NCBI RefSeq assembly: GCF_016728505.1
Contig: NZ_CP068159.1
Coordinates: forward strand, 2,356,001 to 2,420,000
Source of the DNA: Corynebacterium riegelii
GTDB taxonomy: Bacteria > Actinomycetota > Actinomycetes > Mycobacteriales > Mycobacteriaceae
Reading direction: 5' to 3'
Length of the DNA stretch: 64,000 nucleotides
Of this stretch, positions 7,811 through 18,221 are shown piece after piece. Under the pieces are notes generated by a model. That model saw only the letters and a list, made by a program, of their open reading frames with translations. It had not been told where the DNA came from and searched no databases. Each line of letters starts with the position of its first letter. Positions within the stretch are counted from its first letter, which is position 1. The position numbers and the translations under genes are program-made.

Positions 7811-9020
7811 ATGCAGTTGGCAGTTGGGGACTATTTAGATAACCGCTATGTCATTGACCGTGCGATTGCACGCGGCGGCATGGCTACCGTCTACCGCTGC
7901 GTGGATACTCGCTTAGGCCGCGAGGTCGCGGCGAAGGTGATGCATGAACAGTACGTGCACGATCCGGTGTTTGCGGAGCGGTTTCGCCGCGAGGCACGCG
8001 CTATGGCGCAGCTGAGCCACCCGAACCTGGTCAACGTGTACGACTTTTCCTCTGAGGGCGACGCGATCTTTTTGATCATGGAGCTGATCACTGGCGGGAC
8101 GCTGCGTGAGTTGTTAGATGAGCGCGGTCCTATGCCTGCGCACGCCGCAGCGGCTGTGATGCGTGGGATGCTCACCGGTCTTTCGGTTGCGCACCGCAAG
8201 GGGTTGATTCACCGCGACATTAAGCCGGATAACGTGCTGATTGATGTGGATCACCGCGTAAAGCTGGCGGATTTCGGGTTAGTGCGTGCCGCCGCCGATG
8301 CCACGCATTCCACGGATCAGATTGTGGGCACGGTCAGCTACCTTTCCCCCGAGCAGGTAGACGGCTCCCCCATGACACAGTCCTCTGACGTTTACGCCGC
8401 CGGCATCGTGCTCTTTGAGCTGCTTACCGGCCGCACGCCATTTTCTGGTGAGACTCCCCTCGCCCACGCCTATGCGCGCCTGCGTGAGGACGTCCCGCCG
8501 CCTTCAGCCTGGATGCCTGGGGTGCCCATGCTTTTCGACGAGCTCGTGGCCACCGCAACCGCCCGCCACCCCGAAGATCGCTTCCGCGATGCAGCGGAGT
8601 TTTTGGGAGCGCTTGAAGATGTTGCGGATGCACTGGCGCTACCGGACTACACAGTGCCGGTACCTCGCAACGCCGCGGCGAACCGTGCGGCAGCGCACCC
8701 GACAGTCTTTGGGGTCGGCGCTCCACGTGCGCGCGACGAGCGCCTTTTCCCGGAAGCGCCGTCAGCCACACGCTACGAGCCAGCCGTGCCCGCACCCGCC
8801 CCCGAGCGTGCGCCCATGCCAGCGCCCGCACCCGAGCACGTTGCGGCCCCTGCCCCGCAGCCGCAGCGCACGCCGGCGCCGCGCCCCCGCGCGGTGAGTA
8901 ACCGCGGCGGGTTCGCTATCACGCTGTTTGTGGGCTTTGCCATTGCCGCCACCGCCGCCGTGTTGGTTGGCGGCTGGTGGTTCGGCTCGGGCATGTACGG
9001 GATGTTCCCGCCGATTTTTG

Positions 9021-9034
<14 letters not shown>
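7811..9034 (+). CDS. pknL: Serine/threonine protein kinase PknL (no PASTA domains)
   Basis: Membrane-bound Hanks-type kinase, 407 residues. The kinase domain spans residues 12-275: glycine loop AIARGGMATVY, catalytic lysine in VAAKVM, HRDIKPDN catalytic loop, DFG in LADFGL, and SPEQ. A juxtamembrane Pro/Ala-rich linker (about 300-365) is followed by one membrane helix (about 372-395) and a tail of about 12 residues. PknL of C. glutamicum carries extracellular PASTA repeats. This one lacks them and resembles the mycobacterial form. It is divergent from its likely substrate gene. A CATACT box 6 bases before the ATG suggests a leaderless mRNA. Confidence 0.93.
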
Positions 9035-10487
<1,453 letters not shown>

Positions 10488-10502
10488 TCAATGTGTGAAA
10501 TA

Positions 10503-11018
10503 TCAGTTCCGCAATGTGGACACCTTGCCGTCGCGAGTCAACGGCAACGCTTCCGCACACGCTTTGTACTTGCGCAAGTTGTGCCGCGCGTCCACCAACG
10601 CGTTGTGGTTTCCGTCCGGCAGCTTCGGCAAACGCGGACGCCCTGCCATCAGCCAGTACTGCTTCAACTCACGCGTGTAGCGCGGCAGCTGCCTGGGCAA
10701 ACCACGCATGTCACCCCACAGTTGCGCAAGCACGACATGATCGTAGGCACCCACCCATGCCCACAGTTCCGGCTCCCCACGCGCGGTCAGGAACGCAAAC
10801 AGCTCATCACGGATGGTCTCCAACGGCTTCCACACGTCTGCACCAGCCTCGGGCAGCTTGTCCAGCACGTTGTCACGCACCCAACTATTGGCTTTCGCCG
10901 GATCAAACTCAGTGGATACGGCGTAATATTCGCGCCCATCCTCGGCCACAACGCCAATGGAGATCAGCTCGATCGTGGAGCCGTCTTCGATAAATTCAGT
11001 GTCGTAAAAGTACTTCAC
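10503..11018 (-). CDS. Rv2179c-type 3'-5' exoribonuclease (DEDDh fold)
   Basis: About 171 residues. The first exonuclease motif is YDTEFIEDG (catalytic D and E), a middle region includes WVGAYDHVVLAQLWGDM, and the last is HNALVDARHNLRKYKACAEAL with the His and Asp of DEDDh nucleases. The family is annotated from the mycobacterial protein as acting on polyadenylate 3' ends. The start is GTG 11018, which overlaps the upstream stop as GTGA, so translation is likely coupled. The longer frame to 11069 lies inside the upstream gene. Physiological substrate not known. Confidence 0.87.
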   Translation of the reverse strand: MKYFYDTEFIEDGSTIELISIGVVAEDGREYYAVSTEFDPAKANSWVRDNVLDKLPEAGADVWKPLETIRDELFAFLTARGEPELWAWVGAYDHVVLAQLWGDMRGLPRQLPRYTRELKQYWLMAGRPRLPKLPDGNHNALVDARHNLRKYKACAEALPLTRDGKVSTLRN

Positions 11019-11203
11019 GCTTTGGGCTTCTTGCTTGTCGACGCCGCGTTGTCCCCCACCCGCGGCCAAAACATAATCACCGCCACTGCCAGAACAGCAA
11101 TCGGCGCGAGCACCGTGTTGTGAAACTCAAGAGTGTCTGCAATCAGGTACGCAATCACCGTCACCACCACAAGGACGATACGTACAACCAGATCTTTATC
11201 CAT
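11015..11203 (-). CDS. Small two-helix membrane protein
   Basis: A 62-residue protein, MDKDLVVRIVLVVVTVIAYL..., with two hydrophobic segments (about 6-24 and 31-47) and a lysine-rich tail. ATG 11203 lies inside the end of plsC (overlap to 11196), and its stop overlaps the exoribonuclease start. It is thus the middle member of a tightly coupled plsC-membrane protein-exonuclease set. No family recognised. Confidence 0.75.
   Translation of the reverse strand: MDKDLVVRIVLVVVTVIAYLIADTLEFHNTVLAPIAVLAVAVIMFWPRVGDNAASTSKKPKA
11031..11045 (-). repeat. Dispersed motif copy 2
   Basis: GGCGTCGACAAGCAA on the minus strand, inside the C-terminal codons of the small membrane protein gene, where it is read as AlaSerThrSerLys. 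Confidence 0.55.
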
Positions 11204-11951
11204 GCCACGACTCCAAAGCACCACCCGGCTGCGCACCTTCCGGATAGTTTCCTGTTGCGTCTAATTCTTTCTTCACGTCAGATGCGTAAATGTCCACATA
11301 CGGGTTTTCAGAAAGCGCAGCCAGCTTCTGCATGCAGTAATCCGTAAACGGACGCATGACCTCGCGCGAATCTGGGTCAAACCCGTTCTCTCGTGCCCAC
11401 GCATGCGGATCAATCGGCTCACTCAGTTTGATGTGCACCTTCACTGGGCGCAGCAGCCACGAGCCGATCGGGTTGGCCTCCCGCGCACCAAACATGGCCA
11501 CAAGGACAATCGGTGCGCCACTGGCCATGGCAATGCGAGCCACACCAGTACGCCCCTTGTACACACGCCCATCGGGTGAGCGAGTGCCCTCCGGGTAGAT
11601 ACCAAAGACGTCACCACGCTCCAGCACCTTTGTGGCAGCTTCCTGCAGCGCATCGCCAGCATCTTTGCTTCCACGGTCAACCGGAATCTGGCCCACCGCA
11701 CTAAAGAAGAACTTTTGCAGCCTGCCTTTGATGCCCGGCGCGGTGAAGTACTCATTCTTCGCCGGGAATTGGATCTGACGCGGCATCATCAGCGGCAGGT
11801 AGAACGAGTCCATCACGGACTGGTGGTTAGACACCAAGATCACCGGGCCGGTGTCTGGGACGTGCTCCTTGCCCTCAATCGTCGGGCGGTTATACACCCG
11901 CAGAGGAAGTCCGAAGATTACCTTGAAAAACGAGTACCACCGGTTTTTCAT
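11196..11951 (-). CDS. plsC: 1-acyl-sn-glycerol-3-phosphate acyltransferase
   Basis: PlsC-family acyltransferase making phosphatidic acid from lysophosphatidic acid at the inner membrane face. In its 251 residues the catalytic HX4D motif is NHQSVMD near residue 42. FPAKNEYF and the substrate-binding EGTRSPDG follow. The N-terminal helix is amphipathic and there is no clear long membrane anchor. The start ATG at 11951 has AGGATC upstream. It is the orthologue of the gene found between aroG and glk in corynebacteria and of Rv2182c in mycobacteria. Confidence 0.9.
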   Translation of the reverse strand: MKNRWYSFFKVIFGLPLRVYNRPTIEGKEHVPDTGPVILVSNHQSVMDSFYLPLMMPRQIQFPAKNEYFTAPGIKGRLQKFFFSAVGQIPVDRGSKDAGDALQEAATKVLERGDVFGIYPEGTRSPDGRVYKGRTGVARIAMASGAPIVLVAMFGAREANPIGSWLLRPVKVHIKLSEPIDPHAWARENGFDPDSREVMRPFTDYCMQKLAALSENPYVDIYASDVKKELDATGNYPEGAQPGGALESWHG

Positions 11952-11964
11952 ATGCAGGATCCTT

Positions 11965-12933
11965 CTAGTTCGTCTTCACGCGGGCCAAATCAGCTACGCC
12001 GATCATACCCGCCTGGGGGCCCAGCTTTGCCTGCAGTACCTCAGGCACTGGGCGGTAGCCCGCGCCGACCATGGTTTCTCTCATCTCTGTGCAGGCGGTG
12101 TCCAGGAACAGATCCGCATCCGCGCTTACTCCACCGCCCAGCACAATCAGGGAAGGATCGAGCACGTCAGCGACAATGGAAAGCCCGCGCCCCAGCCAAA
12201 TGCCGAAGCTTTCCAGCGCTGCCAACCCCAACGGGTCACCCGCTCGCGCGGCATCCATGACGTCGTGGCCCGTGGCCCGCTTGTCCACTACCTTGCGGTA
12301 CAGCCCACAGTCAGTGAACTCACCCTGAGTGGCGCGCTCCACCGCGCAATCTACTAACGACGTGCCAGAGGCATATCGCTCCAAACATCCCTTCTTCCCA
12401 CACGAGCACACACGCCCACCGGGCACGACGGTGAGGTGCCCGAACTCCGGTGCAGTACCAAACGCGCCGCGGTAGATCTCGCCTTTGTGCATCAAGGTTG
12501 CGCCGATACCCGTACCGACGGCGAAAAACACCCACGTCTCAGCATCTTTTGCCACGCCGAAGCGGTACTCACCCCAGGCGGCGGCGTTCGCGTCGTGTTC
12601 AAGGCGCACCGGCAGGCCAATGGCGGCTTCCAACTCTTTGCGCACCGGCGCATCATTACGCCACGCCAAGTGCGGAGCGAACCGCACGACCTCGCACTCT
12701 GGGTCTAAAAAGCCGGCAATTGCCACGCCCACTGCACTGATGTTGTGCTCAGCGCGCAGCTGTTCCACCATGTCCACGATCGCCTTGGTCAGGCCCGCAC
12801 CGGTATCCGGCGTAGCGCCAGAGCGCACCGCGATCACGCTGCCGCCAGCATCCACCACAGCCGCGCGAGTGTTCGTTCCGCCGATATCAAACCCGACAGT
12901 CAGCGGCGAAGAAGTTGCAACCATAGGTGCCAA
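11965..12933 (-). CDS. glk: ROK-family glucokinase
   Basis: Phosphorylates glucose to glucose 6-phosphate. About 322 residues with the ROK layout: N-terminal phosphate loop GFDIGGTNTRAA, catalytic Asp in EHDANAAAWGE, and the signature GTAPEFGHLTVVPGGRVCSCGKKGCLERYASG with a zinc-binding Cys set. The C-terminal part has LIVLGGGVSADADLFL. A TTG at 12933 with GGGGGAG about 7 bases upstream fits better than the ATG at 12924. ATP or polyphosphate use cannot be decided. It follows pimB by 30 bases. Confidence 0.9.
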   Translation of the reverse strand: MAPMVATSSPLTVGFDIGGTNTRAAVVDAGGSVIAVRSGATPDTGAGLTKAIVDMVEQLRAEHNISAVGVAIAGFLDPECEVVRFAPHLAWRNDAPVRKELEAAIGLPVRLEHDANAAAWGEYRFGVAKDAETWVFFAVGTGIGATLMHKGEIYRGAFGTAPEFGHLTVVPGGRVCSCGKKGCLERYASGTSLVDCAVERATQGEFTDCGLYRKVVDKRATGHDVMDAARAGDPLGLAALESFGIWLGRGLSIVADVLDPSLIVLGGGVSADADLFLDTACTEMRETMVGAGYRPVPEVLQAKLGPQAGMIGVADLARVKTN

Positions 12934-12963
12934 TCGTAGACTCCCCCGCTCTCAATACCCGTT

Positions 12964-14079
12964 TCAACTACCCAGCACGTCCACCAAAACGTCGCCCAAT
13001 GCCTGCCAAGCGAAGCGTTCGGTGACAAATTGGCGGCCGGAGGGCAGCCCGTTGGCGTCGATAAGCAACCTGCTCACAGCAGCAATGAGTGCATCCGTGT
13101 CGCGGCCGGGAACCACAATGCCAGAATCCGCTGCAACCGTCTCGGGCGCGCCACCGGAATCCCCCGCCACCACGGGTACGCCGCACGCCTGGGCCTCCAG
13201 ATAGACAATGCCAAGGCCCTCAACATCCAAACCGCCGAAACGCGTGCGTGCCGGCATGGCAAACACATCTGCGGCGGCAACGATGTCGCGCAGCATGTCA
13301 CGCTCCACCGCGCCAGTGAAATGCACCCCCTCGGTGGCCATGGATTCCAGACGAGCGCGATACGGTCCCTCCCCCACGATCACCAGCTGCGTGCCGGGTA
13401 CCTGCTGCCGGATCTTCGGCAGAGCACGGATCAGCTGGTCCTGGCCCTTCCGGCGCACAAGGCGCGAGGCACACACCACCAACGGTGCATCCCCAATGCC
13501 CAAAACCTTTCGAGTTTCGGCACGTTTTTCGGGGCTTGCAGGGCGGAAATACTGCGTATCTACCCCCGAAGGCAACGCCACGTAGCGCGGCTGATTACCA
13601 AACACCGGCCGCAAACGCCCATAGGTATAGGTGGAAATGTACGTGATGACGTCAGCGTGGCGCCCGATGGCTTTCAGCGCTTGGCGGGCGCCTGGCAGCA
13701 TCGACCAGCCCACCTCATGCCCATGCGTAGTGGCGACGACGCGCTTCGCACCCGCCTGCTTCGCTGCCTTGCCCATCAACCCAAGCGGGGCTGCAGCGCC
13801 GAACCAGACGGTGTCAATGTTGTGCTCACGAATCAGCTCTTGCATGCGGCGCTTCGTCGCCGGCGTAGGCAACATCACCCGTCGCGGCCAACGGACTACC
13901 TGAAAGGGCTGCACTGCGTCGAACGCCTCGGTGCCTTCATTGCCTTCCGGCGTGGAGGCAAACACCACGATCTTCTCAGCACCACAGCGCGCGATGTACT
14001 CATTGACGTAATCACGCAGGTAGGACTGAATCCCGCCAACAGTGGGCGGGAAATCATTGGTGACAAGCAGCACCGACAT
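12964..14079 (-). CDS. pimB: GDP-mannose-dependent alpha-mannosyltransferase PimB-type
   Basis: GT4 glycosyltransferase of 371 residues, starting MSVLLVTNDFPPTVGGIQSYL, with a GT-B fold. It adds the second mannose in phosphatidylinositol mannoside synthesis, feeding lipomannan. The C-terminal domain carries RLVRRKGQDQLIRALP and the donor-binding motif FGGLDVEGLGIVYLEAQACGVPVVAG (EX7E). Position between an NlpC/P60 gene and glk matches pimB' of C. glutamicum. The start is ATG 14079, 5 bases after the upstream stop. Confidence 0.9.
   Translation of the reverse strand: MSVLLVTNDFPPTVGGIQSYLRDYVNEYIARCGAEKIVVFASTPEGNEGTEAFDAVQPFQVVRWPRRVMLPTPATKRRMQELIREHNIDTVWFGAAAPLGLMGKAAKQAGAKRVVATTHGHEVGWSMLPGARQALKAIGRHADVITYISTYTYGRLRPVFGNQPRYVALPSGVDTQYFRPASPEKRAETRKVLGIGDAPLVVCASRLVRRKGQDQLIRALPKIRQQVPGTQLVIVGEGPYRARLESMATEGVHFTGAVERDMLRDIVAAADVFAMPARTRFGGLDVEGLGIVYLEAQACGVPVVAGDSGGAPETVAADSGIVVPGRDTDALIAAVSRLLIDANGLPSGRQFVTERFAWQALGDVLVDVLGS
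13054..13068 (+). repeat. Dispersed motif copy 3
   Basis: GGCGTCGATAAGCAA on the plus strand, antisense inside pimB, where the minus strand reads LeuLeuIleAspAla. Confidence 0.55.
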
Positions 14080-14084
14080 AGTGG

Positions 14085-15113
14085 CTAGTAGCGCACCGCA
14101 CCAGAGATAGGCATGGAGTCATACGGCACCACCTGGACAGGAATGCCGTAATCAGAGGAATGCACAATCATTCCATTGCCTATGTACATGCCAACGTGCG
14201 TTGTCCCCGGAAAGTAGCCAATAATGTCGCCCGGCTGCAGGTGGCTAAGCGGCACCGGGGTTCCTCCCGCAAGCTGCGCCTGCGAGGTACGCGGGATACC
14301 AATGCCATTTTGTGCGTAGGCGTACACCATGAGCCCAGAGCAGTCGAACGCGTACGGGCCGGTCGCTCCCCACCCATAAGGCTTGCCCAACTGCCCCATC
14401 GCAGAGGCGACCACCCCGCTCGTTGCGCCCGGAAGAGACAGGCCAAGCAAGTCAACAGGGCCGTCCTTAGCAATCCAGCGGGAACGCTCCTCAGGCGTCA
14501 GGTTATCCACGCGGTGCTCAATCTCACGCACACGCTCTTCCAAATCCTCGCGCTCACGCTCGAGCTCATCACGCTTCCGGTGCAGCTCCTCGCGCTCCCG
14601 CTGCGCTTCATCCATCGCGCGGGTCACAGCATCCGAGCGCTCTGACGCAAAACGCGTTGCCTCATTGAGCCCATCAAGCGTGCGCCCAGCGCTGCGAGTC
14701 AACGCCCCCAAGTACGCGGCCCGGTCAATCGCCGCCTGCGGGCTACCGGACTCAAGCGTGTTCAGCAGCAACTCCTGCTGATTGTTGCGGTAGCGCGACT
14801 GCGCAATCCCATTGACTTGCCCCTGATAACCCGCGCGCGCCCCGCTCGCCCGCTCAACATCTACACGTGCAGCATCAGCATCAGCGTGCAGCTTGTCAAT
14901 GTGCTGCTCCTTAGCCGCAATCTCGTCTTCGAGCGCCTTGATCTCTTCCGACTTCGCGGTCGTATCGTGGGAAACCTGCTCAAGCGCCTCAATCAGGTCA
15001 TCGATCTCGTCTGCACCCGCCTGCACCGGCACGACTATCGACGCAAGCAGCGCGCCCGCCAGGACCCCAGGAACATACGACTGCCTAGCCCTACGCTTTG
15101 AGTGCTTCCCCAC
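14085..15113 (-). CDS. Secreted NlpC/P60 peptidoglycan hydrolase with coiled coil
   Basis: A 342-residue RipA-like endopeptidase that likely cleaves stem peptides during daughter-cell separation. The signal peptide is about residues 1-34 (VPGVLAGALLASIVVPVQAGA). A long coiled coil runs from about 40 to 200, with a heptad-rich EREELHRKRDELEREREDLEERVREIEHRV. The C-terminal NlpC/P60 domain has catalytic Cys in FDCSGLMVYAY and His in TTHVGMYIGNG. The start is GTG 15113 with GAGGAGAGG upstream. It is paired with a shorter NlpC/P60 gene as in C. glutamicum (cg2401/cg2402). Confidence 0.92.
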   Translation of the reverse strand: MGKHSKRRARQSYVPGVLAGALLASIVVPVQAGADEIDDLIEALEQVSHDTTAKSEEIKALEDEIAAKEQHIDKLHADADAARVDVERASGARAGYQGQVNGIAQSRYRNNQQELLLNTLESGSPQAAIDRAAYLGALTRSAGRTLDGLNEATRFASERSDAVTRAMDEAQREREELHRKRDELEREREDLEERVREIEHRVDNLTPEERSRWIAKDGPVDLLGLSLPGATSGVVASAMGQLGKPYGWGATGPYAFDCSGLMVYAYAQNGIGIPRTSQAQLAGGTPVPLSHLQPGDIIGYFPGTTHVGMYIGNGMIVHSSDYGIPVQVVPYDSMPISGAVRY

Positions 15114-15292
15114 GCCTGAAAACCTCTCCTCAATCCCACAGCGCTATATAAAACCGTTATCACTATAGCGGCGCACGCCACGCCTTCCAAGCCCTTTGCC
15201 ACACTTTCCGCGGCGCGGAAAAACGGGTGTGTAGTGCAGGTATGCAGAGTTACGGATGTGGCTGGAGGGAAGGATGTGGGCGGGGACGTTGT

Positions 15293-15314
15293 GGCGTCGA
15301 AAAGCAAAAAGCCC
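15293..15314 (+). repeat. Dispersed motif copy 4
   Basis: GGCGTCGAAAAGCAAAAAG followed by CCC. Intergenic, abutting the terminator of the c-di-AMP-controlled hydrolase gene. Confidence 0.6.
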
Positions 15315-15340
15315 GGCCCCTTCAGACAGGGAACCGAGCG
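15304..15340 (-). terminator. Terminator after the short NlpC/P60 gene
   Basis: On the minus strand AGCTCGGTTCCC and GGGGCCGGGCT pair with one bulge across a TGTCTGAA loop, followed by TTTTTG. It is placed 13 bases after the stop at 15353. Confidence 0.75.
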
Positions 15341-15352
15341 AAGAAGCTCGCT

Positions 15353-16045
15353 TTAGTGGAAGCGGAATGCCGAGTGGATCGGCATCAGGTTCAGGCTGCG
15401 GTAGCCAACCGGAATGCCGGAGTTCAGCGCGTCGATGATCTGGCCATTGCCAGCGTAGATAGCAACGTGGGACGCACCGCCATAGTAAGCGACGATGTCA
15501 CCCGGCTGCAGCTGATCCAGCGGCACACGCTGGCCAGCGGAAGCCTGAGCCTGAGAGGTACGCGGGATGTTGATGCCAGCCTGGGAGTAAACCCAGGAGG
15601 TGAAGCCAGAGCAGTCGAACGCTGCCGGGCCAGCCGCGCCGTAGACGTACGGTGCGCCAACCTTCGCACGTGCAATGTCAACGATCTGCTGGCCCTTGTT
15701 CACGGCCGGAGCAGGCTCCGCAGCCGGCAGCGGCAGCGCGTCAGCCACAGCCGCGACGTTTGCAGCCGGCGCCGCCGGAGCAAACTGAGACTGCACAGCC
15801 TCAATAGCGTTGTTCAGCTCAGGAACGGCGTTAACAGCCGGCACGTTACGAGCCGCATCAACAGCAGCCTGGACGTTGTCTGCAAGGCCCGGGATGGCAT
15901 CGAAGTTCGGCAGACCAACCTCGGTTGCGCCCGCAGTCGGTGCGATCAGCGTTGCGCCAGCAACTGCTGCGGTAGCTGCGGCCACTGCACGGGTTGCAGT
16001 GTTGGTCTCCTGGCGACGGTGTTTAGCCACGAAAGTGTTCTCCAT
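15353..16045 (-). CDS. Secreted NlpC/P60 peptidoglycan hydrolase
   Basis: A 230-residue exported cell-wall hydrolase. The signal region is about residues 18-40 (AVAAATAAVAGATLIAPTAGA), followed by an Ala/Pro-rich linker. The NlpC/P60 domain from about 118 has catalytic Cys in AFDCSGFTSWVY and His in ASHVAIYAGNG. PRTSQAQ and PGDIVAYYGG are conserved with the neighbouring hydrolase. A c-di-AMP riboswitch precedes it, so expression is probably tied to wall or turgor signalling. The start is ATG 16045 and the gene has its own terminator. Confidence 0.92.
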   Translation of the reverse strand: MENTFVAKHRRQETNTATRAVAAATAAVAGATLIAPTAGATEVGLPNFDAIPGLADNVQAAVDAARNVPAVNAVPELNNAIEAVQSQFAPAAPAANVAAVADALPLPAAEPAPAVNKGQQIVDIARAKVGAPYVYGAAGPAAFDCSGFTSWVYSQAGINIPRTSQAQASAGQRVPLDQLQPGDIVAYYGGASHVAIYAGNGQIIDALNSGIPVGYRSLNLMPIHSAFRFH

Positions 16046-16051
16046 ATCATC

Positions 16052-16231
16052 TCAGTGCCTACCGGGTTAGCTGTCGGGTTGGGCTTGAGAGCCAGCCCTG
16101 GCTCGCTCCGTAGCGCTTGTCGCGCTATCCTTGCGGCCATTCACCCCAGGGGGTGAATCCATTTGGATCCTGTTGTGGGCCCCCGGCTTCCACATCCTGG
16201 CCACCCTTTGTGACCATGCCGTGGAATTCGG
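16052..16231 (-). promoter_or_regulatory. c-di-AMP riboswitch (ydaO-yuaA type)
   Basis: The leader carries the conserved core of actinobacterial ydaO riboswitches. It begins with GCCGAATTCC and has GGGGTGAAT in the middle. Near the 3' end (about 16077-16052) it reads GACAGCTAACCCGGTAGGC, a highly conserved block. It ends about 7 bases before the hydrolase ATG, so control at translation is as likely as at termination. In actinobacteria this class often precedes NlpC/P60 and Rpf cell-wall genes, as here. Confidence 0.9.
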
Positions 16232-16261
16232 CTTATATGTTGTTTTCGTACCTTGCGTCAA
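16232..16261 (-). promoter_or_regulatory. Promoter of the riboswitch-hydrolase transcript
   Basis: On the minus strand TTGACG (16261-16256) and TATAAG (16237-16232) are separated by 18 bases, close to the sigma-A consensus. The RNA would start near 16225, at the 5' edge of the riboswitch. Confidence 0.65.
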
Positions 16262-16535
16262 CGTATGTCGTCGCAATGTCTCGGTTAGATTACGAAACGG
16301 CAACGACAATGTCCACCCACCGCGCCGTTACAGATTCGTTATTTGTAAAAATTGCCCCAATTCGGGGGCGTCCGTCTTGGAAAGTCGGCGAAACCATCAC
16401 CTATTTCCAGCAGCATGAAAGGCCCATGACCTGCATGTTTCGGAAGATGGCGTATGAGTAGACAGGAAACGGCACGTGAGTTGCCTGACCGTTCGAAGCT
16501 CAGATGTGAATTGCGCTACGTAACCGGTTTGTTAC

Positions 16536-16567
16536 ATAACAAAACCCCCTCCCTTGGGAGGGGGTTT
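16536..16567 (-). terminator. Terminator after qcrB
   Basis: An 11-bp perfect stem AACCCCCTCCC / GGGAGGGGGTT with a two-base loop, followed on the minus strand by TTTTGTT. It lies about 29 bases beyond the qcrB stop. Bases 16262-16535 upstream of the hydrolase promoter show no other feature I can support. Confidence 0.9.
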
Positions 16568-16595
16568 CACGCGTAAGCGACCGCAGGCTTAAGCG

Positions 16596-18221
16596 TTAGT
16601 CACGCGGGGTGGCGTCGCGATCAGCGAGGTGCTTGGTCTCCTCAAGCTGACGCAGCGTCTCAACCTCTTCGTGGTGGTATTCGGCAGCCTTCTCGCGGAC
16701 CTTCTCGGTGACACCGATCGGAGCCGGCTTGAACTTACCGATGGTCTCGGAGTCAGCGAAGCCAAGCTGGTTGAGCTGCTTCGGCACACGTGCACCGCCG
16801 TACTCAAGCGGAATCGGGTGGCCGTGCTCATCAACCGGGCCGAGCGGCTGGTGGATCTCAACGAAGGCACCGTTCGGCAGCTTCTTGATGATACCGGTCT
16901 CAATACCGTGCTCCAGAACCTCACGGTCGGAGCGCTGCAGACCAACACAGATGCGGTAGGTGATCCAGTAGGCAATCGGCGGCAGAATGATCAGGCCGAT
17001 GCGACCGAACCAGGTCATCGCGTTCAGGGAGATCTGGAAGAAGTGTGCTACGTGGTCGTTACCACCAGAGACGGTCAGGATCATGAAGAAGACGATGCCC
17101 ATGACACCCAGGCCGGTACGTGCCGGAACGTCACGCGGACGCTGCAGCAGGTTGTGGTGCGCGTCGTCACCAGTGACCTTCTTCTCAATGAACGGGTATG
17201 CAATCAGCAGACCAACCATCACACCACACATCAGGGCAACCCAGAAGGCGCCCGGGATGGTGTAGTTACCGATGTAGAGCTCCCACGCCGGCATGACACG
17301 AGCAGCACCGTCAGTCCACAGCATGTACACGTCAGGCTGGGAACCAGCAGACACCTGCGACGGGTTGTACGGGCCGATGTTCCAGATGCCGTTAATGGTG
17401 GTGAGACCAGCCATTGCTGCAAGCACTGCGAACACGATCATCATGAAGCCAATTGCCTTGACGGCGAAGACCGGCATGATGCGGATACCCACAACGTTGT
17501 TCTCCGTACGGCCAGGGCCCGGGAACTGCGTGTGCTTCTGGAACCAGACGAGCAGCAGGTGAGCTGCGATCAGTGCCAGGATTAGGCCCGGCAGGATCAG
17601 CACGTGCAGGATGTAGAAGCGGTCCAGCATCAGGTCGGACGGGAAGTCACCACCGAAGATGGCCCAGTGGGTCCAGGTACCAATGATCGGCACGGACAGG
17701 ATGATCGCGGACATAATGCGCAGACCCACACCGGAGAGCAGGTCGTCCGGCAGGGAGTAGCCCATGAAGCCTTCGATCATGCCGAGCAGGATCAGGGTGA
17801 CACCGATGAGCCAGTTAGCCTCACGCGGGCGACGGAACGCGCCGGTGAAGAAGATACGCATCATGTGGGCGAACATCGACATCATGAACATCAGTGCAGC
17901 CCAGTGGTGCATCTGGCGGACAAACAGGCCGCCGCGCACGTCAAAGGAAATATCAAGTGCCGTTGCGTAGGCGCGAGACATCTCGACACCGTTGAGCGGC
18001 AGGTACGCACCGTCATAAATGACCTTGGTAATGGACGGGTCAAAGAACAGTGCCAGGTAAATACCAGTCAGCAGAAGGATGATGAAGCTGTACAGAGCCA
18101 TCTCACCGAGCATGAAGGACCAGTGGCTCGGGAACACCTTGTTGAGCTGAGCGCGGAGGAAGCCAGCGCCGGAGAGGCGCGAATCAGCGTTGTCCGCGGC
18201 TTTAGCGAGTTTTGTAGTCAT
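16596..18221 (-). CDS. qcrB: Cytochrome bc1 complex cytochrome b subunit
   Basis: Menaquinol-oxidising subunit of the actinobacterial bc1 complex, 541 residues with eight to nine membrane helices and the C-terminal extension typical of actinobacteria. The heme-carrying region includes [23 protein letters not shown] (paired His), and the Qo site is [13 protein letters not shown] (PDDL in place of PEWY). It also contains [21 protein letters not shown]. The start ATG overlaps the qcrA stop as TAATG. Together with qcrC and qcrA it forms the obligate supercomplex with the aa3 oxidase. Confidence 0.97.
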   Translation of the reverse strand: MTTKLAKAADNADSRLSGAGFLRAQLNKVFPSHWSFMLGEMALYSFIILLLTGIYLALFFDPSITKVIYDGAYLPLNGVEMSRAYATALDISFDVRGGLFVRQMHHWAALMFMMSMFAHMMRIFFTGAFRRPREANWLIGVTLILLGMIEGFMGYSLPDDLLSGVGLRIMSAIILSVPIIGTWTHWAIFGGDFPSDLMLDRFYILHVLILPGLILALIAAHLLLVWFQKHTQFPGPGRTENNVVGIRIMPVFAVKAIGFMMIVFAVLAAMAGLTTINGIWNIGPYNPSQVSAGSQPDVYMLWTDGAARVMPAWELYIGNYTIPGAFWVALMCGVMVGLLIAYPFIEKKVTGDDAHHNLLQRPRDVPARTGLGVMGIVFFMILTVSGGNDHVAHFFQISLNAMTWFGRIGLIILPPIAYWITYRICVGLQRSDREVLEHGIETGIIKKLPNGAFVEIHQPLGPVDEHGHPIPLEYGGARVPKQLNQLGFADSETIGKFKPAPIGVTEKVREKAAEYHHEEVETLRQLEETKHLADRDATPRD

